In this document: positions 20,195 through 28,573 of the stretch, in pieces
Layout: each line of letters begins with the position of its first letter
How positions within the stretch are numbered: position 1 is the first letter of the stretch
NCBI RefSeq assembly: GCF_003121845.1
Contig: NZ_QEWQ01000006.1
Coordinates: forward strand, 186,001-250,000
Length of the DNA stretch: 64,000 bases
Source of the DNA: Ignatzschineria ureiclastica
GTDB taxonomy: Bacteria > Pseudomonadota > Gammaproteobacteria > Cardiobacteriales > Wohlfahrtiimonadaceae
Direction of reading: 5' to 3'
Translations under genes and position numbers: made by a program
The notes under the pieces: model-generated
Seen by the model: the letters and a program-made list of their open reading frames with translations, nothing else
What the model was told of the DNA's origin: nothing
Database searches by the model: none

Positions 20195-20331
20195 TATAGT
20201 AATGTCGGTTCAAAATAAGCTTATTTAAATGCCGGCGCATCAGTTGTAACAAGTAAGGAAGCTGTTCTATCCGGCATCTTGCAAGTGTTGTTTAGTACGG
20301 TTTTATGTTTTCTTAAACCAAATTTACTATA
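20195..20331 (+). mobile_element. MITE-like element (copy C), 137 bp
   Basis: Complete copy: left end TATAGTAATGTCGGTT, internal ATGCCGG and CCGGCAT arms, TTGCAAGTGTTGTTTAGTACGG block, and right end CTTAAACCAAATTTACTATA. It is intermediate in length between the 131-bp and ~173-bp forms. It lies in the divergent gap between the ankyrin and rhomboid genes, so it may sit near their promoters. Confidence 0.8.
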
Positions 20332-20511
20332 AAAATAGTATCGCCTAGCGATTAGGCTAGATCGACCTCAATCGATTCATTAGTCTATCAGAGAATCAGC
20401 GATTCCCAAATCATTGCCCAAAGGGATTCTATGATAAAATGACACTAAAATTACGTCTCTACTGAACGACTTGATTTGCCATCCTATTTTCAGCGTATAT
20501 AAGGATTTTTT

Positions 20512-21291
20512 ATGCTAAAAGAGCTTCCCATAGCGACCCGTTCATTGATTTTCATTAATGTCGGGGTGTTTATCCTCACTCTGCTCCTCTCTTACCTTGA
20601 GATTACCGATTTAAGCTATATTCTCGGCAGTTATTATCCCGGTTCGCCACTCTTTCATTTCTGGCAACCTTTTACTCATCTCTTTATACACGCGGGTATC
20701 TCTCATCTGCTCTTTAATATGTTGGCGCTCTTGATGTTTGGCGGAATGATTGAGCGAATTTTGGGAACGAAACGCTTCTTAATCCTCTATTTTGTAGCGG
20801 GATTTGGCTCATTTATCCTCTTCAATGCACAGAGTTATTTCTCTATCCATAATCTCGAAGAGAATGTGATCACAACACTCGGCATCTCCCCTGAAATATT
20901 GGCACAAATTACCGGTTCAATTAGAATGGATGCGCTAGGCAATATTACCGGCAGTGAGATTATTAATCGTGTGCCTATTTTAATGGAATTAGTCAGTGAA
21001 TATCTCCGGCCGATGATGGGTGCCTCTGGCGCGATTTATGGCGTATTAATCGCCTTTGGGATGTTCTTCCCCAATGCCGGCTTGATGATTATCTTTATTC
21101 CTTATCCGATTAAAGCAAAATACTTTATCCCCGGCATTATCATTTTAGAGATTATTCTAGGTTTGATGAATCTCTCTTGGAACCCCATTGCCCACTTTGC
21201 CCATTTAGGCGGTGCAGTTGCCGGTTTCCTACTGATTCTCTACTGGAAAAAACGGGGATTAACAATTCCAAGCTACAATGGCACGATTTAA
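20512..21291 (+). CDS. Rhomboid-family intramembrane serine protease
   Basis: This is a 259-residue integral membrane protease with about six transmembrane helices. The catalytic dyad is Ser172 in GASGAIYG and His231 in AHLGGAVAGF, and the oxyanion-loop HLLFN motif with Asn69 is present (HAGISHLLFNMLALL). The second and third membrane spans are separated by an unusually long hydrophilic stretch of about 60 residues (105-165). Rhomboids cleave transmembrane segments of other membrane proteins; the substrate here is unknown. AAGGA precedes the ATG, and a strong terminator follows 60 bases after the stop. Monocistronic. Confidence 0.92.
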   Translation: MLKELPIATRSLIFINVGVFILTLLLSYLEITDLSYILGSYYPGSPLFHFWQPFTHLFIHAGISHLLFNMLALLMFGGMIERILGTKRFLILYFVAGFGSFILFNAQSYFSIHNLEENVITTLGISPEILAQITGSIRMDALGNITGSEIINRVPILMELVSEYLRPMMGASGAIYGVLIAFGMFFPNAGLMIIFIPYPIKAKYFIPGIIILEIILGLMNLSWNPIAHFAHLGGAVAGFLLILYWKKRGLTIPSYNGTI

Positions 21292-21350
21292 TTAATCCGG
21301 AAGATAGAGTAGTTCAAGATTATTCAAAGGTCATCAACCTATAACCATAA

Positions 21351-21386
21351 AAAAGCCCCGATAGGATCAATTCTATCGGGGCTTTT
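21351..21386. terminator. Bidirectional terminator between rhomboid and small coiled-coil genes
   Basis: AAAAGCCCCGATAG and CTATCGGGGCTTTT form a perfect 14-bp stem with flanking A and T runs. It serves the rhomboid gene on the plus strand and the convergent small gene on the minus strand. Confidence 0.9.
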
Positions 21387-21426
21387 ATAATTGTTTCAAT
21401 GCAATCGATGATATTGATAATATTGA

Positions 21427-21705
21427 TTACATCTTTTGAATTTTATCATTCGCTAATTGAGATAGCTCTTTTGCTTTCGCTTTTAATGCTTCGATCTGCT
21501 CATTCAAAGAACTTCTCGCTTCATCAGCATTATCCGCTAACGCATCACGCTTCTCTTTGAGCGTTGCGATCTGATCATCTAATGCTCTTTTCGCTTCGTG
21601 GCTTTTAAGGATCGTTTCATCAGTCAGCTTCGCAGCCACATTGCCTAATTTTTCAGCCGCGTGAGTGATATTTTCTTTAACGATATCGCCTTTAGTTTTT
21701 GTCAT
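21427..21705 (-). CDS. Small coiled-coil protein of unknown function
   Basis: The 92-residue product is almost entirely helical and charged, with Ala-rich heptads (AKRALDDQIATLKEKRDALA, LNEQIEALKAKAKELSQLAN), and has no signal peptide or cysteine. It resembles stress-associated or CsbD/phasin-like small proteins only in composition, so no family is claimed. The ATG chosen has TAGGAG upstream; the longest frame adds 11 residues (MFDPLNVGDKK) that would include the Shine-Dalgarno. It is convergent with the rhomboid gene across a shared terminator. Confidence 0.7.
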   Translation of the reverse strand: MTKTKGDIVKENITHAAEKLGNVAAKLTDETILKSHEAKRALDDQIATLKEKRDALADNADEARSSLNEQIEALKAKAKELSQLANDKIQKM

Positions 21706-21882
21706 TTTCTTATCTCCTACATTAAGTGGATCAAACAACTATCTTATATTGAGTTTTATCTATCTATTTCAATATTCTTAGATGATTATAGCACTATTGC
21801 ACTTATAACAGTGAATATCTATCTTTTTCATTCGCCACTTAATAGATACTTCATCCCTAGTTCCTGTCTGATTAATATCGAC

Positions 21883-22653
21883 TTAAACAGCGCTATTTTC
21901 AGCTTCATAACTTCTTGCAAAAGTGCGCCATTCCACTAATCCATAGAGGGAATTGAAGAGGTAAACACTATATTGCGCCCCAATAACAGGATTCGGTTCA
22001 GGACCAAAGAAGTTGAGAATCACCATAAAGATATTCATCAATACCCAAAGGTACCAACTAAAATCATAACGCATCATTAAGAGCGTCTGCGCCGGGATCG
22101 CAAGGCCAAAGATAAAGCCATTGAGTATCAATTGCCAAAAGGTGTTCTCCACGCCTAACATTCGAGTTATCACGATATTAAAGAGGAAGATCAGGATAAA
22201 GGCGAGTGCTACATAGAGATACTGCTTGAGTGTTAATGAACGGGTAATCACTTTATCATCAGCATCGTGATTTTTGCGCCAATTAATAACACCGTAAACG
22301 TGGGTACTAAAATTGTAGATATGAGGTAATCCTGCACCAATATTCCCCCCTAAGAAATTCCCGATACTCTCACCAAATGTAGAGAGTAGACCAAAGTAAT
22401 TGGCAATCTGACTTCTTCGGGTCATTAAAATCACACAAATTAACCCGGTAATCGCGCCAAAAAATGAGATTCCATAACGCAAATCAAATTCGGCAAAAGG
22501 TTCCGTATAGAGATAGGCGGCAACCACCAAAATAAAACAGATATAAGGATAAGATTTATGGCGGCCGATCGACAATACAGCCCGAGAAAAGGGACTCATC
22601 TTTATCGGGGAAGAGGTCAATGTAACCGGTGCTTCTTGAGTATTGTAAGTCAT
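21883..22653 (-). CDS. pnuC: Nicotinamide riboside transporter PnuC
   Basis: PnuC is an inner-membrane facilitator for nicotinamide riboside, trapped inside by NadR kinase. The 256-residue protein has about seven transmembrane helices. Family features include the SQIANYFGLLSTFGESIGNF helix, YGVINWRKN after the fourth span, and the closing WYLWVLMNIF and FNSLYGLVEWR segments, where Trp and Asn line the substrate pocket. It lies 34 bases downstream of nadR with a GAGGAC ribosome site, so the two form a nadR-pnuC operon: uptake plus phosphorylation of the NAD precursor. Confidence 0.92.
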   Translation of the reverse strand: MTYNTQEAPVTLTSSPIKMSPFSRAVLSIGRHKSYPYICFILVVAAYLYTEPFAEFDLRYGISFFGAITGLICVILMTRRSQIANYFGLLSTFGESIGNFLGGNIGAGLPHIYNFSTHVYGVINWRKNHDADDKVITRSLTLKQYLYVALAFILIFLFNIVITRMLGVENTFWQLILNGFIFGLAIPAQTLLMMRYDFSWYLWVLMNIFMVILNFFGPEPNPVIGAQYSVYLFNSLYGLVEWRTFARSYEAENSAV

Positions 22654-22687
22654 TGTAACGTCCTCATTGGATAATTTAATTCATACA

Positions 22688-23926
22688 TTAACGGGCATTT
22701 CTAAGTAATTCTTCAACTAATTCAATACATTGAAGATATCGTTCATCATATTGATCGCTTGTGACTTCCACATAATCAATCTGATTTTCTCGCAGCAATT
22801 TTTTAAGAAGCAATTGAAATTCTTTACGCACCTGATTATCCCCTAAATGCCGTAAACCATCGGCCACCCAAGGGGTATTGTTATCCAGTAGAATCACTAA
22901 ATCGAAGCGGTAGCTATCAATCAACGCTTGTACAAAGGGATGCGGTTTGCCCTCATATTGAATGCAGAAAGCCTGCGTTGTGAGAAAATCGGTATCGATA
23001 AAGGCAATCTTATTGGCGTGTTTCACTGCAAAATTGATATATTTCGCGTGACCGAGGGCAATCTGATCGTAATCAGAATATTGCAGTGCGCGCTCATCGC
23101 CCCCTAAATGTTCAAAGACATATTCCCGACCATATTCCCAAGCACTTGTAGTATTAAACATATTGGCTAACTTATTGACCATCATACTTTTTCCACTCGA
23201 TTCTCCGCCTAAAATCGCAATTGTTTTCACGAAAAAGGGGCGAACTTCTGTCGGAATATATTCCCAATGGGCAAGGGGCGACCGGCGAATATCTTCCCCG
23301 TGAATCGGCATAAATTCTCGATCCGGGTCAATAATTTTGGTCGGAATATTGAGATATTTTTGATAAAAAACTTCATCTGCTAATTCGCTTGTATAGATCA
23401 AATCCGGTTGAATATTGTGAGATTTGAGAAAATAAGCAACCTTTTCAGCCCATAAAGCCTGATCTTTTGCAGAATCTGTCAAATTATCTTCATCAATATA
23501 GTGAATATGAATATTCTTCTGATACTTGAAAGTCTGTAGTAACCATCGCAGACGATCCTTCAGTGTAGGCTGCCGGCTCATTGCACTATCTTCGAAGATT
23601 TGCAGATCTCTCGCCTCATTGTAGCGAAGCACAATATGCAATTCATCTAACTGACTAATCGCCCGCTGAATAAGGTAGATATGCCCGGTATGAAGTGGAT
23701 AGAAAGCTCCAAAAATAAGTCCCACTTTCTGTTTTTGCGTATCCGATTGTTGAATATTGAGATATTGATAGAGCGCATTCATCTTTACAGCACTAGGGTT
23801 TTGAATCTTGCCATTCAATAATTGGCTCAAGTAACCTTTCGTCATATCGCACTGTTCCGCAACGCGCTGTAGCGTCAAACCACGATCCTTGATTACTTTC
23901 TTAAGATGCTCAACGGGTATCATCAT
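22688..23926 (-). CDS. nadR: NadR: regulator, NMN adenylyltransferase and ribosylnicotinamide kinase
   Basis: The 412-residue protein has the three NadR parts in order. The N-terminal HTH_XRE domain is residues 3-58 (LTLQRVAEQCDMTKGYLSQLL). The NMN adenylyltransferase domain carries GAFYPLHTGH at 73-82. A P-loop ribosylnicotinamide kinase has Walker A GGESSGKS near 240 and an IDTDFLTTQAF segment. The enzyme phosphorylates imported nicotinamide riboside and adenylates NMN to NAD. Because the HTH is intact, it may also act as a repressor, and a palindrome lies upstream of this gene. Two adjacent ATGs are possible starts. The Shine-Dalgarno is weak (AAGAGAC). Confidence 0.95.
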   Translation of the reverse strand: MMIPVEHLKKVIKDRGLTLQRVAEQCDMTKGYLSQLLNGKIQNPSAVKMNALYQYLNIQQSDTQKQKVGLIFGAFYPLHTGHIYLIQRAISQLDELHIVLRYNEARDLQIFEDSAMSRQPTLKDRLRWLLQTFKYQKNIHIHYIDEDNLTDSAKDQALWAEKVAYFLKSHNIQPDLIYTSELADEVFYQKYLNIPTKIIDPDREFMPIHGEDIRRSPLAHWEYIPTEVRPFFVKTIAILGGESSGKSMMVNKLANMFNTTSAWEYGREYVFEHLGGDERALQYSDYDQIALGHAKYINFAVKHANKIAFIDTDFLTTQAFCIQYEGKPHPFVQALIDSYRFDLVILLDNNTPWVADGLRHLGDNQVRKEFQLLLKKLLRENQIDYVEVTSDQYDERYLQCIELVEELLRNAR

Positions 23927-23967
23927 AATTACGTCTCTTATTAAACTTTTAGTCTCGTTTTAGTTAA

Positions 23968-23986
23968 TTTTGTTTAATATACAAAA
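23968..23986. promoter_or_regulatory. Palindrome upstream of nadR, candidate operator
   Basis: TTTTGT, seven bases, ACAAAA: a perfect 6-7-6 inverted repeat 42-60 bases before the nadR ATG. The spacing suits a dimeric HTH repressor. It resembles, but does not match, the enterobacterial NadR box TGTTTA-N6-TAAACA. Autoregulation by NadR is inference. Confidence 0.4.
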
Positions 23987-24143
23987 CATTTATACCAAAA
24001 GAAAGCTTTATTTGTTCAATGGATTAAATTTTTAAACGATCTCTTACATCATTCTCGAGTGATCTTCTAGATTGCAATAACAAGATCAAGTAAGATAACG
24101 ACCATAAACCCACGAATTAATCTTAAACAGACCAAGGTAGGAT

Positions 24144-25082
24144 ATGGCACAACACACTCGATTTTTATCCTCATTCAGATCGCAACATTCAGATCGTAAA
24201 GAGCTTCGTAATTCTCATCATCGATTGAGATTAAGAACTTCACTGAAGCTATTATTGAGTATGACGGTAGGGATCAGTGCGTTACTCTTTGTGCCGGTGA
24301 CGGCTCAAAATAGGGTAAGTTCGAATTCCACCGCCTCCGCCCAACCCATCCATATTTCGCAACAAGCTCTCGCGCGCGTTGGGGAACAGATCTATCAAAA
24401 TGAGACTGGGGGAAAGCTAGAAAATCTAGTCTCGTGGAATGTCGGCGAAAATTTCCCATCACTCGGGATTGGCCACTTTATCTGGTATAAAGCGGGGGAA
24501 CGGGATAAATATGAAGAGACTTTCCCGGCTTTAGTGGCATTTTTACGACAAAGTGGCGTGCCATTACCGGCGATATTACAAAAGTATCCGACAGCCCCTT
24601 GGCCTCATCGAGAAGCTTTTAATCAAGCAAAAGCCCGCGGTGAGCTACAAGAATTAACCCAATTTTTGGCCAATACCAAAGATTATCAGGCGCTCTTTAT
24701 CTTCCAACGATTACAAAATGCCCTCGGTAAAATGAAAGCAGTCTCCCAATATCCTGATTTTATAGAGATTAAATTCTACGAAGTGGCCAATGCCCAAAAT
24801 GGCCTCTATGCACTCATTGATTATGTTAATTTCAAAGGCGAGGGCATTAATACCAATGAGCGCTATCAAGGGGAAGGCTGGGGCTTAATGCAGGTATTAG
24901 AGAATATGGCACTCACTCATAATGGGCAGACTAAAGCAGAGAAAGATCAAGCGATCCTCGCTGATTTTCGCCGTTCAGCTGTACAGGTATTAACGAATCG
25001 AGTGAATAACGCAGATCCTACAAAAGGGGAATCTCGCTGGCTTGCCGGCTGGAAAAACCGAATTCAGACTTATCAGCCTTAG
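24144..25082 (+). CDS. Exported protein of unknown function
   Basis: The 312-residue protein starts with a basic region of about 32 residues, then a hydrophobic segment (LKLLLSMTVGISALLFVPVTAQ, residues ~34-55) that reads as a long signal peptide or membrane anchor. The mature part has clear conserved-looking blocks: IYQNETGGKLENLVSWNVGE, FPSLGIGHFIWYKAGE, PWPHREAF and a late NFKGEGINTNERYQGEGWGL. I recognise this as a conserved hypothetical type found in other Proteobacteria but cannot name a function. The E/N/G-rich motifs around the first block recall lysozyme-like folds, which is speculation. Ribosome site is AAGGTAGG. Monocistronic, followed by a repeat element and terminator. Confidence 0.75.
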   Translation: MAQHTRFLSSFRSQHSDRKELRNSHHRLRLRTSLKLLLSMTVGISALLFVPVTAQNRVSSNSTASAQPIHISQQALARVGEQIYQNETGGKLENLVSWNVGENFPSLGIGHFIWYKAGERDKYEETFPALVAFLRQSGVPLPAILQKYPTAPWPHREAFNQAKARGELQELTQFLANTKDYQALFIFQRLQNALGKMKAVSQYPDFIEIKFYEVANAQNGLYALIDYVNFKGEGINTNERYQGEGWGLMQVLENMALTHNGQTKAEKDQAILADFRRSAVQVLTNRVNNADPTKGESRWLAGWKNRIQTYQP

Positions 25083-25093
25083 AAAGATAATTA

Positions 25094-25267
25094 TATAGCC
25101 AATTTGGTTTAAGAAAAATGTTTTTTCAACAGCTATTGTGGGGTTTAAAAAAACATAAAACCGTACTAAACAACACTTGCAAGATGCCGGATAGAACGGC
25201 TTCCTTGCCTCGATTGGCTGATGCGCCGGCATTTAAATAATGCTTATTTTGAACCGACATTACCATA
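25094..25267 (-). mobile_element. MITE-like element (copy D), long form 174 bp
   Basis: Minus-strand copy with both ends: plus-strand left TATAGCCAATTTGGTTTAAG and right CTTATTTTGAACCGACATTA-CCATA. The inner arms are GATGCCGG and GCCGGCAT. It includes the extra block with AAAACATAAAACCGTACTAAAC found in long forms. It lies between the exported-protein gene and convergent secB. Confidence 0.78.
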
Positions 25268-25271
25268 ATAC

Positions 25272-25313
25272 AAAAGAGCTGAATGATTCAATCGTCATTC
25301 AGCTCTCTTTTTA
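25272..25313. terminator. Bidirectional terminator between the exported-protein gene and secB
   Basis: AGAGCTGAATGA and TCATTCAGCTCT form a perfect 12-bp stem with an 8-base loop, followed by CTTTTTATT on the plus strand and preceded by CAAAA. Confidence 0.85.
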
Positions 25314-25376
25314 TTCAATAGATATTCGATAGAGTATTCTACTGAATATCCGATGTTAGAAATGTCTAATTATCTA

Positions 25377-25859
25377 TTACGCATCCATATTTTCAGCATC
25401 TGCACGCATTTGTGCTTGACGCTCTGCATAGACGGCTTCAAAATTGATAGGTGAAAGAATCACTGGCGGGAACCCACCTTTAGAGATGAGATTGTCAAGT
25501 GATTGACGCGCATAAGGATAGAGGATATTAGGGCAATAACCACCGCGAATAGCCTGTAGTTGCTCTGCTGGGAAGTTCACTAATTGGAAAAGACCCGCTT
25601 GCTCAACTTCGGCGATAAACATAATTTTATCTTCGCTTTTTGCAGTAACGGTGACTTTTAATGCCACCTCGTGAATACCTGGCTCGATTTCACGCTCTTC
25701 ATTACTCAATTGAATTTGAATTTCTGGTTGCACTTCCATTTTAAAGATTTCAGGTGTGCTAGGAGATTCAAGAGAGACATTTTTAGTATAGATTCTTAAG
25801 ATATCAAATGATGCTTGGTTCTCTTGGTTTACTTCGTTAGTTTGATTTGTTTCGCTCAT
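25377..25859 (-). CDS. secB: Protein-export chaperone SecB
   Basis: SecB is the tetrameric cytosolic chaperone that keeps preproteins unfolded and hands them to SecA. The 160-residue sequence shows the family core: ASFDILRIYTKNVSLESP near residue 16, the acidic SecA-contact region, GLFQLVNFPAEQL, and CPNILYPYARQSLDNLISKGGFPPVILSPINFEAVY. An AAAAGGG ribosome site precedes the ATG. It lies about 100 bases downstream of grxC in the order yibN-grxC-secB, as in enterobacteria; the gap may carry its own promoter. A terminator follows. Confidence 0.97.
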   Translation of the reverse strand: MSETNQTNEVNQENQASFDILRIYTKNVSLESPSTPEIFKMEVQPEIQIQLSNEEREIEPGIHEVALKVTVTAKSEDKIMFIAEVEQAGLFQLVNFPAEQLQAIRGGYCPNILYPYARQSLDNLISKGGFPPVILSPINFEAVYAERQAQMRADAENMDA

Positions 25860-25962
25860 GGATTTTAACCCTTTTAACTTAATAAATGAGGATCATCATA
25901 GATGATCCTCGTTTTAAAATTGCTTAGTGAGAGTGCATCGACACTCTTATCTATTACGACAA

Positions 25963-26229
25963 TTACTGAGGTAACTTACCTGAAAGGTAATCATCAAGCT
26001 CACCTTTCTTCTCAAGCATCATCAGATCATCGCAACCACCGACGTGATAATCGCCGATGAAAATTTGAGGAACAGTATTACGACCAGAACGTTTTTGGCA
26101 CTCTTCCCAAAGTTTTGGATCGCTATCCACGTCAATTTTGACAGGCTCAACATTGTGACGCGCTAAAACTTCAAATGCACGACGGCAATAACCACAAGTG
26201 GTTTTAAAATAGACTTCTACTTTTTTCAT
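25963..26229 (-). CDS. grxC: Glutaredoxin 3
   Basis: An 88-residue cytosolic dithiol glutaredoxin that reduces disulfides and glutathione adducts. The active site is Cys12-Gly-Tyr-Cys15 in KTTCGYCRRAFE. The cis-proline TVPQIF and the glutathione-binding GGCDDL motifs follow at the expected positions. TAAAGGAG lies before the ATG, 11 bases after the rhodanese gene stop, so the pair is co-transcribed. The variant Tyr in CGYC differs from the CPYC of E. coli GrxC but is common in the family. Confidence 0.95.
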   Translation of the reverse strand: MKKVEVYFKTTCGYCRRAFEVLARHNVEPVKIDVDSDPKLWEECQKRSGRNTVPQIFIGDYHVGGCDDLMMLEKKGELDDYLSGKLPQ

Positions 26230-26240
26230 TTTCTACTCCT

Positions 26241-26669
26241 TTAACCTTTAGAAAGAGGTAAATTCGCCTCTTGCCAACCGACAATACCGCCTACAAGCAC
26301 ATTAAGTGCTGCATTCGGATGCAATTTACGTAATTTAATACACGCTTCATTAGCACGTGGATCAGTATCGCTATATACAATAATTTTCTTATCGCCAAAT
26401 TGCGTTAAACTCTCTAATTGTTTCTCAAGCTCGGCTGTTGGAATGTTAACCGCATTAGGAATATGCAATTTTTTAAAATCCTTTTTCGGGCGAATATCAA
26501 TAAATACAGCATTATCATCATTATATTCCCTCAAAGCATCGGTAATACTCATACGATACTTTTTACCACGAGCAGCGTTAATCTCATTGGCAATTAAAAG
26601 AACGACAACAACAACAAATGCTGCCACAAACATCCAGTTTTGTTGGATAAAAGGCATAATCGAATTCAT
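26241..26669 (-). CDS. yibN: Membrane-anchored rhodanese-domain protein, YibN-like, lacking the catalytic Cys
   Basis: The 142-residue product has one N-terminal transmembrane helix (WMFVAAFVVVVVLLIANEI) and a cytoplasmic rhodanese domain (DALREYNDDNAVFIDIRP through VGGIVGWQEANLPL). The loop where rhodaneses carry the sulfur-accepting Cys reads VYSDTDPRANEAC, with Ser or Asp at that position, so sulfurtransfer is unlikely. Position immediately before grxC and secB is the same as yibN in E. coli. The longest frame begins at a GTG 18 codons upstream; the ATG chosen directly precedes MNSIMPFIQQNW and better fits the family. Function in envelope or secretion is unproven. Confidence 0.85.
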   Translation of the reverse strand: MNSIMPFIQQNWMFVAAFVVVVVLLIANEINAARGKKYRMSITDALREYNDDNAVFIDIRPKKDFKKLHIPNAVNIPTAELEKQLESLTQFGDKKIIVYSDTDPRANEACIKLRKLHPNAALNVLVGGIVGWQEANLPLSKG

Positions 26670-26776
26670 ATACTTACTCTTTATTCTTAATTGTTTTGAA
26701 TCTTTGAGGTGAAGAGGTTTCACATAACCATCGGTTATCTTACGCTATTTTAGAGTAAAATGATACAGCCAAAGCG

Positions 26777-27649
26777 CTACCTTATCGCTTCCATTCCCTG
26801 ATTCGTTATTTTAAATGTATGGCGACAGAGTCGACCCTTTTCAAGTACTAAATAATCTCCTGTTCGATCCCAATCACTTAACACAACACGAATCTGTCCC
26901 TTGCGATACCGATGAATACCGGCACGATGAGTATGCCCATGAATAATAGTGGATACCGACTTTTGTGCAAAAAATCGCTCGGTAAAATCTTCATTGACAT
27001 CAATGATTGCTTTATTAGGCAAATCTCGACTTTTCTGCCGGATCTTATCGGCTAGTCGCAAACGATAAGTTCTTGGTAATCGCCGAAGTAAACCTAAAAT
27101 CATGGGCTGACGAATCCATCTTTTATAACGTTGATAAGCGAGATCATCAATACAGAGTTCATCCCCGTGAATCAGTAAAATAGGAGAATCAATATCAAGG
27201 CAGTCAGCACTTTCTCTTGAATCATCAATATTTTTATCTATATCATCCGATATATCATTAAGATAATTCAGTGATTTCGCTTCACTATCCTTCTCGACTA
27301 TAAGTCGGTATTCCGTTGGCAGAATCTGAAAGTGAGCTTGTTGAGCATAGCGTTTCCCTAATGCAAAATCTCGATTGCCTGGCAAAAAAAAGATCTCAAC
27401 ACCGGATTTCGCTAACTTTGATAGATACACTGCAACCTTTTCCGTTAAAGGTGTTGCAATATCATCTCCTGCCCAAAAATCAAAAAGATCTCCGAGGATA
27501 TAGAGACGATCAGCTTTAGGTGCAACCTCTGTCACAAATTGTAAGAAAGCCGTAACGATATCGTTACGACTCTCACTTAAATGAATATCACTGATAAAGA
27601 GTGAGATAGGATGATGCGCCGATTGCACGCCGAGATAACTCCTCTCCAT
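26777..27649 (-). CDS. lpxH: UDP-2,3-diacylglucosamine pyrophosphatase LpxH
   Basis: LpxH hydrolyses UDP-2,3-diacylglucosamine to lipid X in lipid A synthesis on the inner-membrane face. The metallophosphoesterase motifs are all present: SDIHLS (residues 20-25), GDLFDFW, GNRD (FFLPGNRDF), HGDE and HGHTH. At 290 residues it is about 50 longer than typical LpxH. The excess is mostly an acidic insertion at about 119-155 (EKDSEAKSLNYLNDISDDID and following) placed between GNRD and HGDE, plus a short N-terminal extension. GAGGAG precedes the ATG. No operon partner is visible. Confidence 0.92.
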   Translation of the reverse strand: MERSYLGVQSAHHPISLFISDIHLSESRNDIVTAFLQFVTEVAPKADRLYILGDLFDFWAGDDIATPLTEKVAVYLSKLAKSGVEIFFLPGNRDFALGKRYAQQAHFQILPTEYRLIVEKDSEAKSLNYLNDISDDIDKNIDDSRESADCLDIDSPILLIHGDELCIDDLAYQRYKRWIRQPMILGLLRRLPRTYRLRLADKIRQKSRDLPNKAIIDVNEDFTERFFAQKSVSTIIHGHTHRAGIHRYRKGQIRVVLSDWDRTGDYLVLEKGRLCRHTFKITNQGMEAIR

Positions 27650-27807
27650 ATTTCACTCCTCTACTACGATTTAATTGTGATTTTAATGCGATCTGATTAC
27701 GATCTAATTGAATCACTATTTTATCACGTCATTCCTGTCTAAGAATCAAAGAAATCCATCATCAATCACAAATGACTCTCAACTAATATCGTAGTTTAAT
27801 TGACTCA

Positions 27808-28311
27808 CTACTCGCCAATCACTTCAACGCGCTCAATGATAATATCTTCAACCGGCACATCTCTATGACCTGCTTTAGATGAAGTTTTCACTTTTGCCAT
27901 CGCATCGATCACATCCATCCCTTCGGTAACTTTACCAAATACAGCATAGCCCCAACCTTGTGGTGTTTGTGATTTATGATCTAAGAAATCATTATCCACT
28001 AAGTTCACAAAAAATTGGCTTGTTGCAGAATGGGGGTCCATCGTTCTTGCCATCGCAACTGAACCTCGGACATTTTTAAGACCATTATCCGCTTCATTTT
28101 GAATTGGCTCATGATGACCTTTCGTCTTATTATGCATGCCTGGCTCTAAACCGCCGCCTTGCACCATAAATCCAGGGATAATACGATGAAAAAGCGTTCC
28201 TTCAAAATAACCTTCTTTAGCATATTGCACAAAGTTAGCAGCTGTAATTGGCGCTTTCTCATGATCTAAAGTAATGACAAACTCACCCATTGTCGTGTGA
28301 AACTTAAGCAT
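27808..28311 (-). CDS. ppiB: Cytoplasmic peptidyl-prolyl isomerase B (cyclophilin)
   Basis: A 167-residue cyclophilin without signal peptide, hence cytoplasmic. Catalytic and binding motifs are clear: FHRIIPGFMVQGG (Arg and Phe of the active site), SVAMARTMDPHSATSQFFVN, and GYAVFGKVTEGMDV. It catalyses cis-trans isomerisation of Xaa-Pro bonds. A periplasmic paralogue is encoded about 800 bases further upstream (29.1 kb), separated by an NlpE-like lipoprotein gene. AAGGA lies seven bases before the ATG. Confidence 0.95.
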   Translation of the reverse strand: MLKFHTTMGEFVITLDHEKAPITAANFVQYAKEGYFEGTLFHRIIPGFMVQGGGLEPGMHNKTKGHHEPIQNEADNGLKNVRGSVAMARTMDPHSATSQFFVNLVDNDFLDHKSQTPQGWGYAVFGKVTEGMDVIDAMAKVKTSSKAGHRDVPVEDIIIERVEVIGE

Positions 28312-28362
28312 AGGAATATCCTTCTATATTAATGTTGATATATTGATATGTCGATATTGACT

Positions 28363-28396
28363 GTCACATATGAATGTCACATATGAATGTCACAAA
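28363..28396. repeat. Short tandem repeat, 13-base unit
   Basis: TGTCACATATGAA occurs twice in full, followed by TGTCACA. It lies about 50 bases before ppiB on its upstream side, so it may affect the ppiB promoter region. Confidence 0.55.
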
Positions 28397-28409
28397 ACGG
28401 TTAAAAGAG

Positions 28410-28447
28410 AGAGGTTTCACGTGAATCCAAAATCTTTTGAAACCTCT
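28410..28447 (-). terminator. Possible terminator after the NlpE-like gene
   Basis: Perfect 10-bp arms AGAGGTTTCA and TGAAACCTCT around an 18-base loop, followed on the minus strand by CTCTTTTAAC. The T-run is short, so this is a tentative call. Confidence 0.4.
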
Positions 28448-28573
28448 ACTCACTAATCACTAAATACTCTACAGTAGAAAGAGTGTCACCTTCAGTATTG
28501 AGATAATTATTATTACAATAATTCTGATGATTGCAGTTGATTCCTCGCACTGTAAAAGTATCTTCAAATAGTA

